From Fimenecus sp045593645 (GTDB lineage Bacteria; Bacillota; Clostridia; Oscillospirales; Acutalibacteraceae): a DNA stretch of 5,217 bases. The DNA is taken from contig JAZNWZ010000071.1 in assembly GCA_045593645.1 (NCBI GenBank), positions 1 to 5,217 on the forward strand, read 5' to 3'. The notes under the pieces were generated by a model. The model saw only the letters and a list, made by a program, of their open reading frames with translations. It was not told where the DNA came from and did no database searches. Below, in pieces: positions 1-5,217 of the stretch (its first letter is position 1; the number at the start of each line of letters is the position of its first letter). Position numbers and translations under genes: made by a program.

Positions 1-914
1 TTGTACCGGCATATAATGAAGAATTAAATATTGAAGAAACTGCTTTCACTGTTTTAAAGCTTTTAAAGACAAACAGAATTGATTGTGAAATGATTTTTGT
101 TGACGATGGCTCAACAGATAATACCTTTGCAGAAATTGAAAAAGCAGCTAAAAAATACCCTTGGGTAAAAGGTATTAGCTTTAGTAGAAATTTTGGTAAA
201 GAAGCGGCGATTTTTGCTGGTCTTGAAGAGGCAAAAGGGGACTGTGCCGTCATTCTTGACTGTGATTTGCAGTTTCCACCTGAAAAGATTTTAGAAATGT
301 ATTCACTTTGGAAAGATGGCTTTGAAGTAGTTGAGGGCATAAAGGCAGACAGACAAAAAGAAAATGTATTGCACAAGTCCTTTGCAAATCTTTTTTACAA
401 AATGATGAGTTATTTTGTAGGCGTTGATATGCAGTCAACATCTGACTTTAAGCTCATCGACAGAAAGGTTATAGATACTCTTCTCTCATTGCCTGAAAGA
501 AATACATTTTTCAGAGCACTATCATTCTGGTCTGGTTTTAAATCAACACAGGTTGAATTTGAAGTGCAAGAAAGACAAAACGGCAAAAGTAAATGGAATC
601 TTAAAGGTCTTACAAAATATGCAATTACAAATATAACATCTTTTACAACTGCACCTTTGCAGTTGATTACAGTGTTTGGCAGTGTACTTCTTATTTTCCT
701 TGCAGGTATGTCAATACAAACCCTTGTAAGATTCTTGTTAGGTCAGTCTGCAGAAGGCTTTACAACTGTAATTTTACTTCTTCTTTTAATCGGTGGTTCA
801 CTTATGATGGCACTTGGAATAATCGGCTATTATATAGCAAGAATTTATGAAGAAGTTAAGGGCAGACCTCGATACATTGTTTCAAAAAAAACAGAAAAGA
901 AAATAGACGAGTAA
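1..914 (+). CDS. Family 2 glycosyltransferase, GtrB/DPM1-like, membrane-anchored (5' partial)
   Basis: The reading frame is open from base 3 (bases 1-2 end a preceding codon) to TAA at 912-914, giving 303 visible residues. The visible protein begins VPAYNEE, the usual N-terminal motif of GT2 enzymes, so only about 10 residues are probably missing. The first ATG, at 90, is internal and is not the start. The GT-A fold shows FVDDGSTDNT (about residues 32-41), SFSRNFGKEAA (about 59-69) and the metal/nucleotide-binding LDCDLQ (about 85-90, the DXD-type site). SDFKLIDRKV and RQNGKSKW follow. Two hydrophobic segments (about 215-245 and 254-279) and a GRPRY tail match the C-terminal membrane anchor of GtrB/dolichol-phosphate-sugar-synthase-like proteins. 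By family, it would transfer a sugar from a nucleotide donor to a polyprenyl phosphate at the inner membrane face, for cell-surface glycan or lipid modification. The sugar and acceptor cannot be read from sequence. It is the last gene of its unit, because a terminator follows. Confidence 0.93.
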   Translation, partial: VPAYNEELNIEETAFTVLKLLKTNRIDCEMIFVDDGSTDNTFAEIEKAAKKYPWVKGISFSRNFGKEAAIFAGLEEAKGDCAVILDCDLQFPPEKILEMYSLWKDGFEVVEGIKADRQKENVLHKSFANLFYKMMSYFVGVDMQSTSDFKLIDRKVIDTLLSLPERNTFFRALSFWSGFKSTQVEFEVQERQNGKSKWNLKGLTKYAITNITSFTTAPLQLITVFGSVLLIFLAGMSIQTLVRFLLGQSAEGFTTVILLLLLIGGSLMMALGIIGYYIARIYEEVKGRPRYIVSKKTEKKIDE

Positions 915-923
915 TTTACTAAT

Positions 924-961
924 AAAAATGCGGTTAAACCTTTGATTTAACTGCATTTTTT
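924..961 (+). terminator. Intrinsic (Rho-independent) terminator after the glycosyltransferase
   Basis: A 15-bp stem pairs 924-938 (AAAAATGCGGTTAAA) with 946-960 (TTTAACTGCATTTTT) around a 7-nt loop (939-945). The only non-Watson-Crick pair is a G-U wobble (933/951 region). The stem ends in a run of T (956-961). It starts 10 nt after the glycosyltransferase stop codon. The A-run on the left arm makes it potentially bidirectional, but all visible genes run rightward. The stem is AT-rich, with only about four G-C pairs. Confidence 0.87.
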
Positions 962-973
962 ATGCTCAAAACC

Positions 974-1002
974 TTGAAATGTATACTATTAAATGGTATA
1001 AT
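974..1002 (+). promoter_or_regulatory. Sigma-A-type promoter with extended -10 for the recJ-rel operon
   Basis: The -35 box is TTGAAA (974-979, 5 of 6 to TTGACA) and the -10 box is TATAAT (997-1002, perfect consensus). They are separated by the optimal 17 nt. A TG at 994-995, one base before the -10, makes it an extended -10 promoter. Transcription would start near A1008/A1009, giving a leader of only about 26 nt before recJ, too short for a riboswitch or attenuator. The promoter lies just downstream of the upstream gene's terminator, as expected for a new transcription unit. The match to consensus suggests a strong vegetative promoter. Confidence 0.86.
982..1000. repeat. 19-bp imperfect palindrome overlapping the recJ promoter (possible operator)
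   Basis: TATACTATT (982-990) and AATGGTATA (992-1000) form an inverted repeat centred on A991, with 8 of 9 positions complementary. The only exception is 987/995, a T opposite a G. It fills the spacer and runs into the -10 box, a place where a repressor could occlude RNA polymerase. The region is very AT-rich, so a chance dyad is quite possible, and no known regulator consensus is recognised. Confidence 0.35.
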
Positions 1003-1021
1003 GTTTTAATTATATAAACGA

Positions 1022-1028
1022 AAGGGGA
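1022..1028 (+). promoter_or_regulatory. Ribosome-binding site of recJ
   Basis: AAGGGGA at 1022-1028 resembles the Shine-Dalgarno core. Two ATG codons in tandem follow at 1032 and 1035. The gap from the end of the site is 3 nt to the first ATG and 6 nt to the second, so the second is the better-spaced start. The choice changes the protein by one methionine only. Confidence 0.8.
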
Positions 1029-1034
1029 ATAATG

Positions 1035-3071
1035 ATGAGCCGTAAGAAATGGATAACAGCTCATATTGATAAAGACTTGGCAGCACAAGTTGCCGAGGCA
1101 CATAGTCTTGACCCTTTTGTGTCTTTGATTCTTGCTTCTCGTGGCATAACTGAATATGAGGATGTTGAAGAGTTTTTTGATGCTGATTTCAGCTTTTGCG
1201 ACCCATATCTTATTCTGGATATGGATAAAGCAGTTGAGCGTATAGAAAAGGCAATTGACCAGTTTGAAAAAATCTGTGTCTATGGTGATTATGATGCAGA
1301 TGGTGTAACATCAACAGCACTTATGTATAAATATCTTGCTTCTCGTGGTGCAGATGTAATGTACTATATCCCTGACCGTGTTAGTGAAGGGTATGGTATG
1401 TCAAAAGAGGGCGTTGATAAACTTAAAGCACAGGGCGTCAAGCTTATAATTACAGTTGATAACGGAATTTCAGCGTTAGAAGAAATTGATTATGCTAATA
1501 GCCTTGGAATTGAAACAGTTGTTACTGACCATCACAAGGCAGGGGATACTTTGCCAAATGCAGTTGCAGTTGTTGACCCTCACCGTGAAGACTGCAATCT
1601 TAATTTTAAAGATTGGGCAGGTGTAGGTGTAGCCTTTAAAGTGGTTTGTGCTTTAGAAAAAGGCGACTATCTTAGCGTTATCGCAGATTATGCCGATATT
1701 ATTGCAGTAGGCACAATTGCCGATGTGGTTGATTTAAAGGATGAAAATCGTGCCATTGTTAAATATGGCGTGGCAAAGATAAATTCAAATGCTTGCAACG
1801 GAATAAATGCTTTGCGCCAAATTGCAGGTGTAGGCGAAAGAAGTTTGAATGCATCGGGAGTTACATTCTCTTTAGCACCAAGAATTAATGCTGCAGGCAG
1901 AATTGAATCTGCAGAAACCGCACTTAAATTGCTTTTGTGTGATGACTTGATGGAGGCATTTTCTTATGCTGAGCAAGTTGATGTTTGCAATCGTCAAAGA
2001 CATACTTTTGAAAATGAAATTATGGAAGCAGCCGTTAAGCATATTGAGTCAAACCATAAGCTTAAATATTCAAAGGTAATCGTTGTTTGTGGTGAGGGCT
2101 GGCATCACGGAGTTGTAGGCATAGTTGCTGCAAGAATTACAGAAAAATACGGTAGACCATCAATTGTGTTGACCTTTGATGGTGATGAGGGCACAGGCTC
2201 TGCTCGTAGTATTGATGGCTTTTCAATTTATGATGCTATTAAGTCTTGTGAAGAATATTTAACTCACTTTGGTGGACATACAATGGCAGCAGGTCTTGGC
2301 ATCAAGCGTGAAAATGTTGAACAATTTTTTGTTGCAATTAACGAGTATGCAAAAAGTATTCAAGAAACTGTGCCAACACTTACACTTGATTGTAAATTAA
2401 ACCCTGCTTATATAAATACAGAGCTTGTGTTGTCTTTAGAAACACTTGAGCCATTTGGTGCAGGTAATGCACAACCACTTTTCGGTATTTTTGGCGTTAA
2501 GGTGTGTTCAGTACAACCAATTAGTGAAGGTAAACATTTAAGAATTAACTGTTCAAAGGGTAACACATATTTTACTGCAATGAAATTTTCATCAACACTT
2601 GAAAATTTCCCTTACAGAGAGGGCGATTTAGTTGATTTAGCAGTAAAAATTGAGAAAAATGAGTTTAGGGGAGAAGTAAAACCATCTGTTCAAATTCGTG
2701 AAGTCCGTTTTGCAGGAATTGATGAAGAAAACCTTTTCAAATCTTGTGGACTTTATGAAAAATATATGCGTGGAGATGCACTTACACCTCACGAAGCAAG
2801 ATTTTTAACACCATCAAGAGATTTCCTTTTGGGCGTGTTTAACTTTGTTAAAAAATATATAACTTGGACTTATGACATTGAAACAATGCTTGTAAGAACA
2901 GGTTGTCCAACAGAAAATTATTGTAAAATGCTTGTGGCAGTTGATGTTCTTTTTGAACTTGGACTCATAAAGCGTGAAAATGAAACTATAATATTTGATG
3001 GGGCTGGCAAAAAAGCCGATTTGTCCCAGTCAAAGATATTAAATTACTTAAATTCAGTACAAGGGGAGTGA
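1035..3071 (+). CDS. recJ: Single-stranded-DNA-specific exonuclease RecJ
   Basis: This 678-residue protein is a DHH-superfamily nuclease that degrades single-stranded DNA 5' to 3' in the cytoplasm. In the family it works in RecF-pathway recombination, base-excision and mismatch repair, and processing of stalled forks. The catalytic DHH domain shows VYGDYDADG (about 82-90, three aspartates), TVDNG (about 140-144), TDHH (about 164-167) and VGTIADVVDL (about 225-234), all expected metal-ligand motifs. Between the domains is APRINAAGRI (about 281-290). The DHHA1 domain has GWHHGVVGIVAARI (about 355-368), GSARS and FGGHTMAAG (about 412-420). An OB-fold-like section with EPFGAGN (about 472-478) precedes it to about 560. 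The last ~115 residues form a helical, winged-helix-like tail. The length lies between E. coli RecJ (577) and B. subtilis RecJ (786). No catalytic residue is visibly missing. The first in-frame ATG is at 1032; 1035 is preferred from spacing to the ribosome-binding site. It is the first gene of an operon with rel, 4 nt upstream of it. Confidence 0.97.
   Translation: MSRKKWITAHIDKDLAAQVAEAHSLDPFVSLILASRGITEYEDVEEFFDADFSFCDPYLILDMDKAVERIEKAIDQFEKICVYGDYDADGVTSTALMYKYLASRGADVMYYIPDRVSEGYGMSKEGVDKLKAQGVKLIITVDNGISALEEIDYANSLGIETVVTDHHKAGDTLPNAVAVVDPHREDCNLNFKDWAGVGVAFKVVCALEKGDYLSVIADYADIIAVGTIADVVDLKDENRAIVKYGVAKINSNACNGINALRQIAGVGERSLNASGVTFSLAPRINAAGRIESAETALKLLLCDDLMEAFSYAEQVDVCNRQRHTFENEIMEAAVKHIESNHKLKYSKVIVVCGEGWHHGVVGIVAARITEKYGRPSIVLTFDGDEGTGSARSIDGFSIYDAIKSCEEYLTHFGGHTMAAGLGIKRENVEQFFVAINEYAKSIQETVPTLTLDCKLNPAYINTELVLSLETLEPFGAGNAQPLFGIFGVKVCSVQPISEGKHLRINCSKGNTYFTAMKFSSTLENFPYREGDLVDLAVKIEKNEFRGEVKPSVQIREVRFAGIDEENLFKSCGLYEKYMRGDALTPHEARFLTPSRDFLLGVFNFVKKYITWTYDIETMLVRTGCPTENYCKMLVAVDVLFELGLIKRENETIIFDGAGKKADLSQSKILNYLNSVQGE
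3061..3068 (+). promoter_or_regulatory. Ribosome-binding site of rel, inside the end of recJ
   Basis: AAGGGGAG at 3061-3068 overlaps the last recJ codons and sits 7 nt before the GTG at 3076, an ideal spacing. It supports that GTG as the start. The ATG at 3074 is followed at once by TGA in its own frame and cannot be used. The arrangement suggests translational coupling: ribosomes terminating at the recJ TGA (3069-3071) are placed next to the rel start. Confidence 0.85.
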
Positions 3072-3075
3072 GAAT

Positions 3076-5217
3076 GTGAAAAGTGTAAACCCAAATGTTG
3101 ATGTGGATAAACTCTATGCAGATTTACGTAAAAAAATCAGTGCAATACACATTAAAGAAGAAGTTATAGTTATTGACAAAGCATTTGAAATTGCAAAGCG
3201 ATATCATAACAATCAACTTCGTCGTTCAGGCGAGCCATACATTATTCACCCTCTTGCAGTAGCCAACATTCTTGTGGATTTAGGTATGGACTGGGAGTCC
3301 CTGGTGGCTGCCCTTCTTCACGATGTTGTTGAAGATACAGAATACACAATTGAAGAGCTTAAGGCAACCTTTGGTCAAGATGTTGCAACACTTGTCGATG
3401 GTGTTACAAAGCTTGGTCAGGTACAACTTAATTCAAGTGAAGCAAAAGAAGAGCAACAAGCAGAAAATGTCAGAAAAATGCTTCTTGCAATGTCAAAGGA
3501 TATTCGTGTTATTATCGTAAAGCTTGCCGACAGACTTCATAATATGAGAACTCTTGAGTTTGTTGACCCTCAAAAGCAAAGAGATAAGGCACTTGAAACA
3601 CTTGAGATTTTTGCACCTATCTCTCACCGCCTTGGTATCCGTTCCGTAAAGGAAGAGCTTGAGGATAGAGCAATTCGTTTTCTTGACCCTGTGGCATATG
3701 CATCTATTGAAGAGCGTATTCATGACCCTAACAAAACAGGTGAAAACTTCCTTGAAACCACAAAAAATGAAATATTAGAAAGAATAACTGAAGCAGTGCC
3801 TAATGCAAACATCAGTGGCCGTATCAAATCTGTTCACGGCGTATATCGTAAAATGTATATGCAGGGCAAACAGTTTGACGAAATCTATGATATTTATGCA
3901 GTTAGAATTATTGTTGATAGCGTAATTGATTGTTATAACTGTCTTGGTATTATTCACGATATGTATAAGCCTTTACCTGGCAGATTTAAAGACTATATTT
4001 CTACACCAAAGCCAAATATGTATCAGTCTTTGCATACAACAGTTATCGGTAGAAAAGGTGTGCCTTTTGAAGTTCAAATCAGAACTTGGGATATGCACAA
4101 AACTGCAGAATATGGTATCGCTGCTCACTGGAAATACAAAATCGGTATTTCAGGTGTTAAAAAAGGATTTGATGAAAGACTTCAATGGATTAGAGAGGTT
4201 CTTGAATCTCAACAGGGCACAGGTGATGCTCGTGAAATCGTTTCGTCAATTAAAACAGACCTTATTCCTGACGAGGTTTTTGTTTATACACCAAAAGGTG
4301 ATGTTATCAATATTCCACAAGGCTCAACTGTAATTGACTTTGCATATGCAATTCATACTGCTGTCGGTAATAAGATGGTGGGCGCAAAGGTTGACGGTAG
4401 AATTGTACCTTTAGAATATGAGGTAAAAACAGGTGAAATTGTTGAAATCCTCACCACCTCTCAGCAAGGCAAAGGACCAAGTAAAGACTGGCTTAATATT
4501 GCAAAGTCAAGTCAGGCAAAGAGCAAAATTCGTTCTTGGTTTAAAAATGAGCGTCGTGAAGAAAATATCATAGAGGGTAAAGAAGAAGTTGAACGTGAAT
4601 TTAAGCGAAACTTTATCCGTCTTGACGACGAAGATTATGAAAAATTCATCAAAAATCTTGCAACAAGACAAAAGATGAACAATATCGACGATTTCTATGC
4701 AGCTGTTGGTTATGGTGGACTTTCAATTAACAGATTGATGCCATATATCAAAGAAGAATACCATAGAAATTACGACAAGAGTAGAGATGCAATTAAGGTA
4801 GTACAACAAACAAAAGCACCAACCAAAAAGCAAAAAGACGGTGTTACAGTTGAGGGTATTGACAATTGCCTTATCAAATTCTCTCGTTGTTGTAATCCAC
4901 TTCCAGGGGACCCAATTATCGGCTTTATCACTCGTGGACACGGTGTTTCAATTCATAAAAAGGATTGTACTAATGTGCCAAAGGATTTGAAAAACTGTGC
5001 AGAGCCGGGCAGATGGGTTAATGCTTATTGGAATAAGGATATTAAAGAAGAATATAAGGCAACAATTACACTTACTTGTCTTTCAAGAATTGGTCTTATG
5101 GCAGAGGTAAGTATGCAGGTTGCAAATATGAAGGTTAATATTACTGATATTAGCACTCGTGACACAAAGGATGGCAGATGCTTCTTAAATCTCACAGTTA
5201 AGGTTAGCAGTATTGAA
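3076..5217 (+). CDS. relA: Bifunctional (p)ppGpp synthetase/hydrolase Rel (3' partial)
   Basis: The frame is open for 714 codons from GTG 3076 to the window edge with no stop. The family is about 730-740 residues, so only about 15-30 are missing. Long Rel enzymes make (p)ppGpp from ATP and GDP/GTP on starved ribosomes and also hydrolyse it, controlling the stringent response. The N-terminal HD hydrolase domain is intact: HPL (H58), LLHDVVEDT (H82, D83) and KLADRLHN (D152) supply the metal ligands. The synthetase domain has GRIKS (about 248-252), YDIYAVRII (271-279), GRFKDY, YQSLHT (316-321) and EVQIRT (332-337). RFKD at 303-306 is the signature of bifunctional enzymes; monofunctional RelA has EFDD. 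A TGS domain (about 399-461), a helical domain, a zinc-finger/RIS segment (CC 605-606, H627, C631) and an ACT domain (from about 660, cut) form the regulatory half. The first in-frame ATG, residue 71, would remove H58, so the GTG start is required. It is cotranscribed with recJ. Confidence 0.97.
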   Translation, partial: MKSVNPNVDVDKLYADLRKKISAIHIKEEVIVIDKAFEIAKRYHNNQLRRSGEPYIIHPLAVANILVDLGMDWESLVAALLHDVVEDTEYTIEELKATFGQDVATLVDGVTKLGQVQLNSSEAKEEQQAENVRKMLLAMSKDIRVIIVKLADRLHNMRTLEFVDPQKQRDKALETLEIFAPISHRLGIRSVKEELEDRAIRFLDPVAYASIEERIHDPNKTGENFLETTKNEILERITEAVPNANISGRIKSVHGVYRKMYMQGKQFDEIYDIYAVRIIVDSVIDCYNCLGIIHDMYKPLPGRFKDYISTPKPNMYQSLHTTVIGRKGVPFEVQIRTWDMHKTAEYGIAAHWKYKIGISGVKKGFDERLQWIREVLESQQGTGDAREIVSSIKTDLIPDEVFVYTPKGDVINIPQGSTVIDFAYAIHTAVGNKMVGAKVDGRIVPLEYEVKTGEIVEILTTSQQGKGPSKDWLNIAKSSQAKSKIRSWFKNERREENIIEGKEEVEREFKRNFIRLDDEDYEKFIKNLATRQKMNNIDDFYAAVGYGGLSINRLMPYIKEEYHRNYDKSRDAIKVVQQTKAPTKKQKDGVTVEGIDNCLIKFSRCCNPLPGDPIIGFITRGHGVSIHKKDCTNVPKDLKNCAEPGRWVNAYWNKDIKEEYKATITLTCLSRIGLMAEVSMQVANMKVNITDISTRDTKDGRCFLNLTVKVSSIE

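Noticed and set aside
966..977. Small hairpin TCAA-AACC-TTGA just before the -35 box
   Set aside because: The stem is only 4 bp and would be unstable. It lies upstream of the transcription start and is not followed by a T-run.
2987..2992. Perfect TATAAT inside the 3' end of recJ, as a possible internal promoter for rel
   Set aside because: No acceptable -35 box lies 16-18 nt upstream (the bases there read CTCATA), and TTGAAC at 2953-2958 is 28 nt away. There is no TG extension either. It is within coding sequence of an AT-rich genome, where such hexamers arise by chance.
3074..3079. ATG at 3074 as the start of the gene after recJ
   Set aside because: The next codon in that frame is TGA, so it encodes nothing. 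The GTG at 3076 opens the Rel frame.
3323..3520. Short + strand ORF of 65 codons
   Set aside because: It lies in another frame inside rel, where the true frame encodes the conserved HD hydrolase motifs. It has no ribosome-binding site and a low-complexity protein.
3926..4333. + strand ORF of 135 codons
   Set aside because: It is an out-of-frame shadow of the rel synthetase domain. The rel frame holds RFKD, YQSLHT and EVQIRT over the same bases.
4723..4941. - strand ORF of 72 codons rich in Trp, Cys and hydrophobic residues
   Set aside because: It is antisense to the helical and zinc-finger regions of rel. Its start has no ribosome-binding site, and similar antisense shadows occur at 250-441, 3493-3723 and 3775-3957.
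1..5217. Search for CRISPR repeats, insertion sequence ends, tRNA/rRNA genes, toxin-antitoxin or defence genes
   Set aside because: None was seen by eye. The window is almost fully occupied by three core-type genes, and the only gap is 120 bp. I found no sign of a novel system.

Overview
The window looks like a chromosomal housekeeping segment of a low-GC Firmicute. An anaerobic gut-type Clostridia member (Ruminococcaceae/Oscillospiraceae-like) is my best guess. The base composition is AT-rich, the ribosome-binding sites are strong (AAGGGGA), the promoter is a sigma-A type, and the Rel and RecJ sequences have a Firmicute flavour. This placement is inference, because no rRNA or species marker is present. 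Everything that can be supported lies on the + strand.

Layout. (1) Bases 1-914 hold the 3' part of a membrane-anchored family 2 glycosyltransferase of the GtrB/DPM1-like type; its first codons lie before the window. (2) Bases 915-1034 are a compact intergenic region. It holds a strong intrinsic terminator (924-961), a near-consensus promoter with an extended -10 (974-1002), a 19-bp imperfect palindrome overlapping that promoter, and a ribosome-binding site. (3) Bases 1035-3071 encode RecJ, the single-strand-specific 5'-3' DNA exonuclease, with all DHH/DHHA1 motifs. (4) From 3076 to the right edge (open) runs a long bifunctional (p)ppGpp synthetase/hydrolase (Rel/RelA-SpoT). It starts at GTG only 4 nt after the recJ stop codon, and its C-terminal ACT domain is cut by the window end.

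How the genes fit together. The glycosyltransferase belongs to an upstream transcription unit that ends at the terminator. recJ and rel form a new operon driven by the promoter at 974-1002, with rel probably translationally coupled to recJ. In Bacillus and many Clostridia, recJ and relA flank apt (adenine phosphoribosyltransferase); here apt is absent from between them. No mobile element, CRISPR array, RNA gene or clearly novel system is visible. The window is essentially ordinary core genome, and the findings concern gene boundaries, a possible operator and gene-order variation.
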